NCBI GenBank assembly: GCA_024699395.1
Contig: JAILPU010000285.1
Location: 1 to 22,531 of the forward strand
Direction: 5' to 3'
Source of the DNA: Lachnospiraceae bacterium
GTDB taxonomy: Bacteria; Bacillota; Clostridia; Lachnospirales; Lachnospiraceae
DNA: 22,531 nucleotides
This document shows, one piece after another, positions 1 to 8,008 of the stretch (position 1 is its first letter; each line of letters starts with the position of its first letter). The translations under genes and the position numbers were made by a program. The notes beneath the pieces were generated by a model. The model saw nothing but the letters and a program-made list of their open reading frames with translations. It was not told where the DNA came from and did no database searches.

Positions 1-1877
1 AGAGCTTTACCAATGCGGTGTTAAGGGCTTTGGGGACAAAATATAATTTCGATCTTGATACACCCTTTGGCAAGTATCCCAAGGAGATTCAGGATATTCT
101 CGTATACGGTACAAAGGGAGAGAAGGTTGATGTTAAATATAAAGGTCAGAGGGGAAGCGGTGTCTACCCCATAGCCTTTGAAGGAATAGTCAGTGACGTG
201 GAGCGAAGGTACAAGGAGACCGGCTCCGACTATATGAAGGCGGAATATGAAAATTATATGCGCATAACCCCCTGTACCGAGTGTAAAGGTATGAGACTCA
301 AAAAAGAGTCCCTCGGTGTAACGGTATGGCATAAGAATATTTATGAACTGACATCAATGTCAGTAAAGCAGATGAAAGCCTTTCTCAACGAAATGGAGCT
401 TACAGAGGTTCAGAAGAAGATCGGTGAAAGACTTCTTAAAGAGATCCGGGCCAGGGTCAGCTTTTTGTCCGATGTGGGACTTGATTATCTCACTCTCTCC
501 CGCGCCACGGCTACTTTGAGCGGAGGTGAAGCCCAGAGAATAAGGCTTGCCACCCAGATCGGTTCCGGTCTTGTGGGAGTGTGCTATATACTGGACGAAC
601 CCAGCATAGGTCTTCATCAGAGGGATAACGACAGGCTTTTAAACACTCTCTGCACACTGAGAGATTTGGGAAACACAGTTATTGTGGTGGAACATGACGA
701 GGACACCATGAGAGCGGCGGATCATATTGTGGATATCGGACCTTACGCCGGTGAAAAAGGCGGAATGGTTGTGGCAGCAGGTACCGCCGAGGAATTGATG
801 GAGTGCCCCGAATCCATAACAGGCCGTTTCCTTAAGGGAGATCTTAAGATACCCGTTCCCGAAAAGAGAAGAAAACCCACAGGATTCCTTGAGGTTAGGG
901 GAGCCAGAGAGAACAATCTCAAAAACATAAATGTGCAGTTCCCTCTTGGGGTTATGACGTGCGTGACAGGTGTGTCAGGTTCCGGAAAGAGCTCTCTCGT
1001 GAATGAGATTCTTTACAAGGATCTTGCGGGAAAACTTAATCGGGCGAGAACCATTCCCGGAGATCATGATGATATAAAAGGTTTCGACAAGCTGGACAAG
1101 GTTATAGATATTGACCAGAGTCCCATAGGAAGAACTCCCAGATCCAATCCTGCCACTTACACGGGACTCTTCGATCAGATAAGGGATATTTTCGCCCAGA
1201 CCTCCGATGCGAAGCAGAAGGGTTACAATAAAGGGCGCTTCAGTTTTAACATAAAGGGCGGACGGTGTGAAGCCTGCTCCGGTGACGGTATCATTAAGAT
1301 TGAGATGCACTTTTTGCCGGATGTTTACATACCCTGTGAAGTGTGCCAAGGTAAAAGGTATAACAGGGAAACTCTTGAGGTTAGATACAAGGGGAAGAAC
1401 ATATACGAAGTTCTGGAGATGACAGTGGAGGAAGCTTTGGAGTTTTTCGGAAACCTTCCTGCCATAAAGAGAAAGATACAGACCCTTTACGATGTAGGAC
1501 TGGGATACATTAAGTTAGGACAGCCTTCCACCACCTTGAGCGGAGGAGAAGCCCAGAGAATCAAGCTTGCCACGGAGCTTTCCAAGAAAAGTACGGGGCG
1601 CACCATCTATATTCTGGATGAGCCCACCACGGGATTACATTTCTACGATGTGGCGAAGCTGGTGGAAATAATGCAAAGGCTCACGGACAGCGGAAATACC
1701 GTGGTGATCATAGAGCACAATCTGGATGTGATTAAGTGTGCCGATTACATAATCGACATGGGTCCCGAAGGAGGAGACGGAGGGGGATGCGTGGTATGCA
1801 CGGGAACTCCGGAAGAGGTGTCAAAGGTTAAGGAATCCTTTACGGGACAGTATCTTAAGAGAATTTTGAAAAAATAA
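1..1877 (+). CDS. uvrA: UvrA, excinuclease ABC subunit A (5' truncated by window edge)
   Basis: DNA-damage recognition ATPase of the UvrABC nucleotide-excision repair complex; it scans duplex DNA as a dimer and loads UvrB. The frame is open from base 3 with no start codon, so about the first third of the protein, including the first Walker A, lies outside the window; roughly 625 of a usual ~940 residues are present. Visible landmarks: a CTEC zinc-module half near nt 272-284, the first ABC signature [12 protein letters not shown] from nt 516 with its [13 protein letters not shown]alker B region, the second Walker [10 protein letters not shown] near nt 969-995, the C-terminal zinc module (CEAC near nt 1267, CEVC near nt 1333), and the second signature [12 protein letters not shown] from nt 1536 followed by [10 protein letters not shown]. 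The segment [19 protein letters not shown] is strongly conserved in UvrA. No frameshift or missing key residue is seen in the part present. Confidence 0.98.
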   Translation, partial: SFTNAVLRALGTKYNFDLDTPFGKYPKEIQDILVYGTKGEKVDVKYKGQRGSGVYPIAFEGIVSDVERRYKETGSDYMKAEYENYMRITPCTECKGMRLKKESLGVTVWHKNIYELTSMSVKQMKAFLNEMELTEVQKKIGERLLKEIRARVSFLSDVGLDYLTLSRATATLSGGEAQRIRLATQIGSGLVGVCYILDEPSIGLHQRDNDRLLNTLCTLRDLGNTVIVVEHDEDTMRAADHIVDIGPYAGEKGGMVVAAGTAEELMECPESITGRFLKGDLKIPVPEKRRKPTGFLEVRGARENNLKNINVQFPLGVMTCVTGVSGSGKSSLVNEILYKDLAGKLNRARTIPGDHDDIKGFDKLDKVIDIDQSPIGRTPRSNPATYTGLFDQIRDIFAQTSDAKQKGYNKGRFSFNIKGGRCEACSGDGIIKIEMHFLPDVYIPCEVCQGKRYNRETLEVRYKGKNIYEVLEMTVEEALEFFGNLPAIKRKIQTLYDVGLGYIKLGQPSTTLSGGEAQRIKLATELSKKSTGRTIYILDEPTTGLHFYDVAKLVEIMQRLTDSGNTVVIIEHNLDVIKCADYIIDMGPEGGDGGGCVVCTGTPEEVSKVKESFTGQYLKRILKK

Positions 1878-1937
1878 CGACAGGCTCTTAAGTTTTTCAT
1901 AACTTTGTCCGATTTACAAGATATAGGATCGGTTTGC

Positions 1938-1985
1938 AAGGACGCAGTGTGACTTATGTTGCAGTGCGTCTTAAAATATTTTTAA
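1938..1985 (+). terminator. Possible terminator hairpin after uvrA
   Basis: A stem of GACGCA (1941-1946) with TGCGTC (1965-1970), extendable by two weaker pairs, is followed by an AT-rich tail with a run of five T. The T-tract is not immediately adjacent and the loop is long (18 nt), so this is a weak candidate. Position between uvrA and the promoter at 2002 supports a transcription end here. Confidence 0.4.
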
Positions 1986-2001
1986 AATTTGTATATTCCC
2001 T

Positions 2002-2029
2002 TTGAAAAAGGTTTGTTATCGGTTATAAT
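2002..2029 (+). promoter_or_regulatory. Sigma-A-type promoter for the mbl-flagellar rod operon
   Basis: TTGAAA (2002-2007), a 16-bp spacer and a consensus TATAAT (2024-2029) lie about 100 bp before the mbl start. This is the best match to a housekeeping promoter in the 255-bp gap after uvrA. It implies a leader of roughly 95 nt. No sigma-D-like flagellar promoter was noticed, so the rod genes downstream may ride on this housekeeping promoter. Confidence 0.7.
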
Positions 2030-2132
2030 ATACTTTGTGTGATTATGTTTTCTTATTAAATGGAAACAAAAACCCGGTATAAAAACTGTTGATGAACAGA
2101 TATGATAGACAGATTGCGAAAGGGGAATACAA

Positions 2133-3116
2133 ATGCAGGGAACAGATATCGGAATAGATCTTGGAACAGCCAGCGTGCTCGTATATATCAGAGGAAAGGG
2201 CGTTGTGCTTAAAGAGCCTTCAGTTGTGGCTTTTGACAAGGATACCAATAAGATAAAAGCTATCGGCGAGGATGCCAAGCTTATGCTGGGAAGAACTCCC
2301 GGAAATATTGTGGCAGTAAGACCTTTGAGACAGGGTGTTATCTCGGATTACAAGGTAACCGAGAAGATGATGAGCTATTTTATCCAGAAGGCAATGGGAC
2401 GCCGTACCTTCAGAAAACCCAGAATTGCGGTGTGCGTACCCAGCGGAGTTACCGAAGTTGAGAGAAAGGCCGTTGAGGATGCCACTTATCAGGCAGGAGC
2501 GAGAGACGTATCCATTATCGAGGAGCCTTTGGCAGCAGCTATCGGAGCAGGTATTGATATAGCAAAGCCCTGCGGAAATATGATAGTTGATATAGGTGGC
2601 GGAACATCCGATATCGCCGTTATATCACTGGGAGGAGCTGTAGTCAGCAAATCCATTAAGATAGCGGGAGATGATTTTAACGAAGCTATCGTAAAATATA
2701 TGCGTATGAAGCACAACCTTCTCATCGGTGAACCCACCGCTGAGGATATGAAGATAAAGATAGGAACAGCCTACAACGGACCCGAACCCGATTATATGGA
2801 TGTAAGGGGACGTAACCTTGTAACAGGTCTTCCCAAGACCGTGAATGTTTCATCCGTTGAAATGGAGGAAGCATTAAGAGCCACAGTGGGAATGATAGTG
2901 GATGAGATCCATGCGGTTCTTGAGATCACGCCTCCCGAGCTTGCGGCTGATATTGCCGACAGAGGCATCGTTCTCACAGGAGGCGGCGCATTGCTCAGAG
3001 GTCTGGAAGAGATTATTTACGAGAAGACCGGTATAACCACAATGACGGCAGAGGATCCTCTTACCGCAGTGGCTATCGGAACAGGTAAGTATGTAGAGTT
3101 CCTTGCAGGTTTCTAA
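2133..3116 (+). CDS. mbl: Mbl/MreB-family actin-like cell-shape protein
   Basis: Bacterial actin homologue that polymerises under the membrane and directs lateral peptidoglycan synthesis by the elongasome. At 327 residues it has normal family length. The actin-type nucleotide-binding elements are all visible: phosphate-1 loop GIDLGTASV (residues 7-15), the connect region around EEPLAAAIGAG (130-140), phosphate-2 loop DIGGGTSDIAV (153-163) and the adenosine motif LTGGGALLRGLEE (281-293). ATG is preceded by an AAAGGGG ribosome site. The next genes are flhO/flhP-type rod genes; the order mbl-flhO-flhP is known from Bacillus subtilis, and this is why Mbl is preferred over MreB, which usually sits with mreC and mreD. 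The paralogue choice is inference from context; family membership is clear. Confidence 0.93.
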   Translation: MQGTDIGIDLGTASVLVYIRGKGVVLKEPSVVAFDKDTNKIKAIGEDAKLMLGRTPGNIVAVRPLRQGVISDYKVTEKMMSYFIQKAMGRRTFRKPRIAVCVPSGVTEVERKAVEDATYQAGARDVSIIEEPLAAAIGAGIDIAKPCGNMIVDIGGGTSDIAVISLGGAVVSKSIKIAGDDFNEAIVKYMRMKHNLLIGEPTAEDMKIKIGTAYNGPEPDYMDVRGRNLVTGLPKTVNVSSVEMEEALRATVGMIVDEIHAVLEITPPELAADIADRGIVLTGGGALLRGLEEIIYEKTGITTMTAEDPLTAVAIGTGKYVEFLAGF

Positions 3117-3124
3117 ACTATCAT

Positions 3125-3146
3125 CTTTTTGAGAGTACTTAAAAAG
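3125..3146 (+). promoter_or_regulatory. Hairpin abutting the flhO ribosome-binding site
   Basis: CTTTTTGAG (3125-3133) can pair with CTTAAAAAG (3138-3146) across a 4-nt loop, with one G-U pair. The last stem base is the first G of the strong GGGAGGG ribosome site (3146-3152). It may be a processing or translation-modulating element between mbl and the rod genes; no T-tract follows, so it is not a terminator. Confidence 0.35.
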
Positions 3147-3157
3147 GGAGGGACGTA

Positions 3158-3940
3158 ATGCTTAAGGGATTGTATACCGCCTGGACGGGAATGGTTAACG
3201 AACAGAACCGTATGGACATACTGACCAACAATCTGGCCAATTCCACAACGGTAGGTTTTAAAAAAGAGGGTTCCACCAGTCAGGCATTCTCTGACGTTCT
3301 TGCACATAAGGTAAAGGATGTGTCGGAGGGACTTGGCACCACAAGGCGTATAGGCGTCAATAATCCCGGCGTTAAAATCGGTGAAAACTATACCGATTAC
3401 TCCCAGGGTTCCTTTAGAATAACAGACAATACATACGATCTTGCTCTCGGAGGTGAAGGCTTCTTTGCCATAGAATTCACCAACAAAGCGGGAGAGACTT
3501 CCGTGAAATATACGAGAGCGGGTCAGTTTACACTTAACAAAGAAGGCTATCTTGTAACCACCGAGGGGGATTATGTCCTTGATGACAAAAATGCCCATAT
3601 AAAGATAGATACCCTTCATGATGCGCGTATTGATAATGACGGAACGATTTATCAGAATGACCGCGCGGTGGCAAAGATTAAGCTTGTGGACTTTGAAAAT
3701 TATGATTACCTCACCAAGTACGGAGAGAATTACTACACTCCCTTAGAGGGAGCAAAGCTTACGGATTCAAAAGCAACGGTTTACAGCGGATATCTTGAGA
3801 TGTCCAATGTGCAGACTGTTTCCGAAATGGTACAGCTTATATCCATAACAAGGGCTTACGAGAGTAATCAGAAGATAATCCAGACCTATGACGATACACT
3901 TGATGTAGCAGTGAACCAGCTTGGTAAGCTTCAGGGATAA
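3158..3940 (+). CDS. flhO: Flagellar basal-body rod protein, FlgF/FlgG family (FlhO-like)
   Basis: Structural protein of the flagellar rod/hook-basal body family, exported by the flagellar type III system and therefore without a signal peptide. The N-terminal MLKGLYTAWTGMVNEQNRMD and the following ILTNNLANSTTVGFK match the FlgB/C/E/F/G N-terminal domain. The C-terminus (about residues 212-260), with MSNVQTVSEMVQLISITRAYESNQK, matches the FlgG-type C-terminal domain. The 260-residue length is usual for FlhO/FlgF. ATG follows a very strong GGGAGGG site. It lies 41 bp after mbl and 54 bp before its paralogue, so co-transcription is likely. The exact FlgF versus FlhO name rests on the mbl context. 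Confidence 0.9.
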   Translation: MLKGLYTAWTGMVNEQNRMDILTNNLANSTTVGFKKEGSTSQAFSDVLAHKVKDVSEGLGTTRRIGVNNPGVKIGENYTDYSQGSFRITDNTYDLALGGEGFFAIEFTNKAGETSVKYTRAGQFTLNKEGYLVTTEGDYVLDDKNAHIKIDTLHDARIDNDGTIYQNDRAVAKIKLVDFENYDYLTKYGENYYTPLEGAKLTDSKATVYSGYLEMSNVQTVSEMVQLISITRAYESNQKIIQTYDDTLDVAVNQLGKLQG

Positions 3941-3994
3941 TTTCCTTAAAATGAAACAGGTGACAGGTTAGTTTTTGTTAGAGGAGAGAGGCAT

Positions 3995-4810
3995 ATGGTA
4001 AGAAGTTTATGGACTGCGGCAACGGGTATGCTGGCACAGCAGACCAACGTTGACACTATCGCCAACAATCTGGCAAATGTAAATACCACGGGTTACAAGA
4101 CACAGACCAATGAATTTAAAAATCTCTTATACCAGAATCTCCAGACTGTGACTACTTCGGCTAACGGAGACAATAAGCCTTCAAGTGCACAGGCGGGGCT
4201 TGGTGTGAGAAATTCTTCCATAACCACCATATTTAAGCAGGGAAGTCTTTTGGAATCCAATTCCGATACGGCTTTTGCTTTAGACGGAGCGGGCTTCTTT
4301 GCGGTTAAGGGAAGAGACGGAGTTACCCATTACACCAGAAACGGTGATTTTCAGTTTACCCTCGCTTCCGGAGGCAATATGCTTGCCACCAAAGAGGGAC
4401 TCCCCGTTCTTGATTCCGCAGGAAAAGAGATAATACTTGATAAAACCTATATGACCAACCGTCTTACGGTAAGCGCTACCGGTGAGATATGTTATCCCGA
4501 TGCTAGCAATAATCCCCAGCCCATCGGTATACAGATAGGAGTGTTCCAGTTTGATAACCCCAACGGTCTTGTTAAAGAAGGGGAAAGTCTTTACACCCAG
4601 TCTGCTGCAAGCGGAGAGCCCAGAAATGAGGCCACGGATCCCGCTGTGGAAAAGACAAAGGTTATACAGGGATATCTGGAAGGCTCCAATGTACAGGTAG
4701 TGGATGAAATGGTTAACATGATCGTAGCGCAGCGTGCCTACGAACTGAATTCCAAGGCTATAACCGCCTCTGACGAAATGATGCAGCAGGCCAATAATCT
4801 CAGGAGATAA
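3995..4810 (+). CDS. flhP: Flagellar basal-body rod protein FlgG family (FlhP-like, distal rod)
   Basis: Second FlgG-family rod protein, 271 residues. The N-terminus (MVRSLWTAATGMLAQQTNVD, then TIANNLANVNTTGYK) is an almost canonical FlgG start, and the C-terminus EGSNVQVVDEMVNMIVAQRAYELNSKAI is the canonical FlgG end with terminal helix. The middle (residues ~85-140) contains GAGFFAVKGRDG, typical of the FlgE/F/G central domain. ATG at 3995 is preceded by an AGAGGAGAGAGG ribosome site. It is followed after only 2 bp by the rod-binding protein gene, indicating translational coupling. In Bacillus subtilis the equivalent gene after mbl-flhO is flhP; this protein could equally be annotated flgG. 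Confidence 0.92.
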   Translation: MVRSLWTAATGMLAQQTNVDTIANNLANVNTTGYKTQTNEFKNLLYQNLQTVTTSANGDNKPSSAQAGLGVRNSSITTIFKQGSLLESNSDTAFALDGAGFFAVKGRDGVTHYTRNGDFQFTLASGGNMLATKEGLPVLDSAGKEIILDKTYMTNRLTVSATGEICYPDASNNPQPIGIQIGVFQFDNPNGLVKEGESLYTQSAASGEPRNEATDPAVEKTKVIQGYLEGSNVQVVDEMVNMIVAQRAYELNSKAITASDEMMQQANNLRR

Positions 4811-4812
4811 AA

Positions 4813-5283
4813 ATGGACGTAGCAGGTATTTCTTCGGTATATGACAGCCTCTATTCATCAGGGGCTTATGAAGCAAAACAGGTACAGTTCACAAACCTTC
4901 AGAATGCATCAAAGGATGAAAACTTTGATAAGGAGCTCATGGATGCTTCCAAGGAGTTTGAGGCTTATTTCCTTGAGCAGATGATGAAGGAGATGGTTAA
5001 GACCATACCCACCGAGAGCCTTATGGGTTCCTCATCCACGCTTATGGATTTTTACAAGGACGAAATGATAAAGGAAATGGCCAAGGTGTCAACCGATATC
5101 AACAGTCTCGGCCTTGCCCAGACCCTCTATGAGCAGATGAGAAGAAATTACGGTATTGAGCAGGTGATCAGTGCTACTGATATTGTGGAAAATGAACCCG
5201 ACCGCGACACCAAAGGTGTGGAGGGAGCCTCCGTTGCCGGCACCTCGGTTCAGGGAGGAAACGTATCCGGACAGAGCGTGTAA
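4813..5283 (+). CDS. Rod-binding protein, FlgJ N-terminal-domain type (rod cap/assembly)
   Basis: Small 156-residue protein matching the rod-binding domain at the N-terminus of FlgJ, which caps or scaffolds rod assembly in the periplasm or cell-wall space. The diagnostic stretch is KEFEAYFLEQMMKEM (residues ~47-61) followed by a polar linker and DFYKDEMIKEMAK plus LGLAQTLYEQMRRNYG (~95-116). The muramidase domain found in proteobacterial FlgJ is absent, which is usual in Gram-positives. The C-terminal ~35 residues are low-complexity, acidic then Gly/Ser/Val-rich, and probably disordered. It lies 2 bp after flhP and ends the mbl-rod operon. Assignment to the domain family is firm; the precise role is inferred from FlgJ and from rod-gene context. 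Confidence 0.87.
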   Translation: MDVAGISSVYDSLYSSGAYEAKQVQFTNLQNASKDENFDKELMDASKEFEAYFLEQMMKEMVKTIPTESLMGSSSTLMDFYKDEMIKEMAKVSTDINSLGLAQTLYEQMRRNYGIEQVISATDIVENEPDRDTKGVEGASVAGTSVQGGNVSGQSV

Positions 5284-5444
5284 TTATGTGAATTGCAATG
5301 GAGGTTGTATATGCATCCTACATACCCAAACAGAGCGATGGAAAAAGAAGGGGATTATAGTTAATTAGTGATTGGTTGTTTTTAAATGGGATTGCATAGT
5401 AAGACTGTATAATTAGATTGTACAGGAAAGATAATGATGATATG

Positions 5445-5468
5445 TCGAGTAGGGGCATCCCTACTCGA
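5445..5468 (+). terminator. Perfect 10-bp hairpin, possible terminator of the mbl-rod operon
   Basis: TCGAGTAGGG (5445-5454) is the exact reverse complement of CCCTACTCGA (5459-5468), with a GCAT loop. It is followed by TTTGATT, only a weak T-tract. It could be a terminator, an mRNA-stabilising end, or a processed leader structure for recD2. Confidence 0.45.
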
Positions 5469-5483
5469 TTTGATTATGTGGAG

Positions 5484-5502
5484 ATGTTTGAACTCCAAAC
5501 AT
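5484..5502 (+). promoter_or_regulatory. Second perfect hairpin in the pre-recD2 region
   Basis: ATGTTTG (5484-5490) pairs exactly with CAAACAT (5496-5502) over a 5-nt loop. The loop also contains CTCC that could compete by pairing with GGAG at 5480-5483, so two alternative folds are possible. No T-tract follows. Confidence 0.4.
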
Positions 5503-5556
5503 ATATTGTGTATGCATATGACAGACGGACAAATGTGATGATATGATTCGTATGTG

Positions 5557-5715
5557 AATGTCGGCGGATGTCTGAAAAATGAATTAACATGAGTATGCCG
5601 GCGGATGCCCGAAAGAAGAATTAACATGGGTATGTCGGCGGGTGCCCGAAAGAAGAATTAACGTGGTTATGCCGGCGGATGTCTGAAAGATGAATTCCCG
5701 AGGGTATGTCGGCGA
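5557..5715 (+). repeat. 37-bp direct tandem repeat, four copies plus partial fifth
   Basis: Copies start at 5557, 5594, 5631 and 5668, each exactly 37 bp, with a decaying fifth from 5705. The shared core is ATG(T/C)CGGCGG followed by a GAAAGA-type stretch and GAATTAAC. Copies 1, 3 and 5 read TGTCGG and copies 2 and 4 read TGCCGG. Copies 2 and 3 share the central GCCCGAAAGAAGAATTAAC, while copies 1 and 4 share GGATGTCTGAAA. Head-to-tail arrangement without spacers excludes a CRISPR array. Confidence 0.93.
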
Positions 5716-5759
5716 GTTCCAAAGAGTGTGAGCGTAAATGGTCATGACCGGCAGTGGTC

Positions 5760-5776
5760 AGGAGAAAATAGTTTTG
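5760..5776 (+). promoter_or_regulatory. Ribosome-binding site favouring a TTG start for recD2
   Basis: AGGAG (5760-5764) stands 9 nt before TTG at 5774. The in-frame ATG codons at 5738 and 5744 have no comparable Shine-Dalgarno sequence. The protein from 5774 begins MLIQGFIEHIVF, so the conserved RecD2 N-terminal G-(Y/F)-(I/V) lies a few residues from the start, as expected from the family. Confidence 0.6.
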
Positions 5777-8008
5777 TTGATACAGGGTTTTATAGAACAT
5801 ATAGTATTTCATAATGAGACAAACGGATATACGGTTCTTAATCTGGAGACAGAAGACGACACCATTGTGTGTGTGGGAAACTGCCACGGGATATCCGAGG
5901 GGGAAAGCATAGAAGCCGACGGGGAATATGTGGAACATCCTGTGTACGGAAAGCAGTTTAAGATAACATCCCTCAAAGTGGTGGTGCCCACGGATGTGGT
6001 GGGGATAGAAAGGTACCTTCAGTCGGGAGCGATTCCCGGAATCGGTAAAGCCATTGCCACCAGAATCATAAAGGCCTTCGGAGACAGAACCATAGATATA
6101 ATAGAAAAAGAACCGGAACGCCTTGCCGAGGTAAAGGGAATCAGCTTAAGAAAGGCCAAAGAGATAGCTGAGGTTACCGAGAAAAAAAGAGATTTAAGAA
6201 ACGCCATGATTTTTCTTGCGGGATACGGCGTATCCAATAACCTTGCGGTAAAAATATACAACAGATACGAGGATGCCCTTTACGGAATTATAAAAGAAAA
6301 CCCCTACAAGCTTTTTGAAGATATAGAAGGAGTGGGATTTAAAACAGCGGATGACATTGCCGCAAAGATCGGTCTTTCCTTTGATTCCGATTACAGAATA
6401 ACCTGCGGCGTGGTATATACTTTGATGTGCGCAGCCCAGGACGGAAACTGCTATCTTCCCAAGGAAAAACTTTTGGAGGAAGCTTCACAGATACTTGGAG
6501 TAAGCTCACAGCGTATTGAGGAACTGATTCCCAATATGGTCATGGATAAAAAAATAGTGGTGAAAAAAGAAAAGATATTCGCACCCATGTTTTATTATTC
6601 GGAGCTCAATTCCGCAAGGATGCTTAGGGAACTTAATGTCTATATTCCCGAGGCAAGTACGGGAGAGGATGCCCTTATCAGTGCCAAGCTTAAGAGGATA
6701 GAGTCACGCCTTGGAATGGAGACTGATGAGGATCAGCTTGAAGCCGTAAAACAAAGTATAAAAAACGGTCTTTTTATTATAAGCGGAGGACCCGGTACCG
6801 GAAAGACCACCATAATAAATATTCTTATAAAGTATTTTGAGGAGGAGGGTCTGGAAGTATCCCTTGCCGCACCCACGGGAAGAGCCGCCAAGAGAATGTC
6901 CGAGGCCACAGGGTATGAGGCGAAAACAATACACCGCCTCTTGGAACTTACCAATTCCCTGGAGGAGTCGGGGCAGAAGGCAAAGTTTAACAGAGATGCC
7001 AATAATCCATTAGAGAGCGATGTAATTATAATAGACGAAATGTCCATGGTGGAGATAATGCTCTTCAATTCTCTTTTAAAGGCTATTATTCCCGGAACAA
7101 GACTTATTATGGTGGGAGATGTTAACCAGCTTCCCAGTGTAGGTCCCGGCCAGGTTCTAAAAGACTTAATAGATTCGGGAGCCTACCCTTCGGTAAAACT
7201 TAACCGCATTTACAGGCAGAGTGCCACCAGCGATATTGTACTTAATGCCCACAAAATAAAAGAGGGTTCACCCATCAAGGCGGACAACAAGTCTCAGGAC
7301 TTCTTTTTTCTCGAGAGAAATGACATAAACGTCATATACAAACACATGATAATGCTCATAAAGGAAAAACTTCCCAAATATGTGGAAGCCACACCCTTTG
7401 ACATACAGGTACTTACCCCTATGAAAAAAGGAGCTTTGGGGTGCGAAAGCCTTAACAGCATACTTCAGGAGCATTTAAATCCCCCCTCCCCTTCAAAACG
7501 GGAGATAACCGGAAAGAACTGCATCTTCCGTGAAGGGGATAAGGTTATGCAGATTAAAAACAATTACCAGCTTGAATGGCAAACTTTAAGCGAGTACGGT
7601 GTTCTCATTGATTCCGGCGTGGGAGTTTTTAACGGAGATATGGGAGTTATTAAAAAGATTCACGAGGCGGCTTCTGTTGTCACCGTGGTTTTTGATGATA
7701 TGCGGGAAGTGGAGTATTCCCTAGCACTTCTTGAGGAGTTGGAGCTTGCCTATGCTATAACAATTCACAAGTCCCAGGGGAGCGAGTATCCCGCTGTTGT
7801 AATGCCTTTACTCGGGGGACCCAGGATGCTTTTAAACAGAAATCTTTTATATACCGCCGTCACCAGAGCCAAGAAAAGTGTTGTGATACTGGGGAGCAAA
7901 CAGACGGTATCAAATATGATAGACAATGTGAGCGATTTTCAGAGATACACCGCATTGCCTGAAAGGATAAGGGAACAGGAGGAATTATCGGAGGGGGAAT
8001 GGATTTAA
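5774..8008 (+). CDS. recD2: RecD2-type ATP-dependent DNA helicase (RecD/TraA family)
   Basis: Superfamily 1B 5'-3' DNA helicase of the RecD2 group, found in bacteria without RecBCD partnership and linked to repair and replication-fork maintenance. Residues below are numbered from the upstream ATG at 5738 (756 aa); the preferred TTG start removes 12. The N-terminal OB-like domain is followed by helix-hairpin-helix segments such as GIPGIGKAIA-like AIPGIGKAIA (98-107) and EGVGFKTADDIA (197-208). Helicase motifs are intact: Walker A GGPGTGKTT (350-358), Walker B IIIDEMSM (430-437), motif III GDVNQLPSVGPGQ (460-472), motif V TIHKSQGSEY (675-684) and motif VI YTAVTRAK (705-712). The gene overlaps comFC by 10 bp, so the two are probably co-translated. 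The start is uncertain: ATG 5738, ATG 5744 or TTG 5774. Confidence 0.95.
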   Translation: MLIQGFIEHIVFHNETNGYTVLNLETEDDTIVCVGNCHGISEGESIEADGEYVEHPVYGKQFKITSLKVVVPTDVVGIERYLQSGAIPGIGKAIATRIIKAFGDRTIDIIEKEPERLAEVKGISLRKAKEIAEVTEKKRDLRNAMIFLAGYGVSNNLAVKIYNRYEDALYGIIKENPYKLFEDIEGVGFKTADDIAAKIGLSFDSDYRITCGVVYTLMCAAQDGNCYLPKEKLLEEASQILGVSSQRIEELIPNMVMDKKIVVKKEKIFAPMFYYSELNSARMLRELNVYIPEASTGEDALISAKLKRIESRLGMETDEDQLEAVKQSIKNGLFIISGGPGTGKTTIINILIKYFEEEGLEVSLAAPTGRAAKRMSEATGYEAKTIHRLLELTNSLEESGQKAKFNRDANNPLESDVIIIDEMSMVEIMLFNSLLKAIIPGTRLIMVGDVNQLPSVGPGQVLKDLIDSGAYPSVKLNRIYRQSATSDIVLNAHKIKEGSPIKADNKSQDFFFLERNDINVIYKHMIMLIKEKLPKYVEATPFDIQVLTPMKKGALGCESLNSILQEHLNPPSPSKREITGKNCIFREGDKVMQIKNNYQLEWQTLSEYGVLIDSGVGVFNGDMGVIKKIHEAASVVTVVFDDMREVEYSLALLEELELAYAITIHKSQGSEYPAVVMPLLGGPRMLLNRNLLYTAVTRAKKSVVILGSKQTVSNMIDNVSDFQRYTALPERIREQEELSEGEWI

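Larger units (their letters stand above)
5284..5773 (+). other. 490-bp non-coding stretch with hairpins and tandem repeats before recD2
   Basis: No convincing protein gene is present. The first ~160 bp are featureless apart from a lone TATAAT-like box (5408-5413) without a properly spaced -35 box. Two hairpins (5445-5468 and 5484-5502) follow, then a 37-bp direct tandem repeat (5557-5704 plus a partial copy). The strand bias in base composition (G-rich, C-poor on +) resembles transcribed leader DNA. Short reading frames on the minus strand here are generated by the repeat and look spurious. Confidence 0.7.

Noticed and set aside
5171..5368. 65-residue frame overlapping the end of the rod-binding protein gene
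   Set aside because: It lies in another frame of a recognised gene, has no ribosome site and no family resemblance.
5557..5715. CRISPR array
   Set aside because: The 37-bp units are head-to-tail with no spacers and there is no cas gene nearby; it is a simple tandem repeat.
5382..5938. Minus-strand reading frames across the repeat region
   Set aside because: Their sequence similarity to each other comes from the 37-bp repeat; no ribosome site or domain was seen, and they run into recD2.
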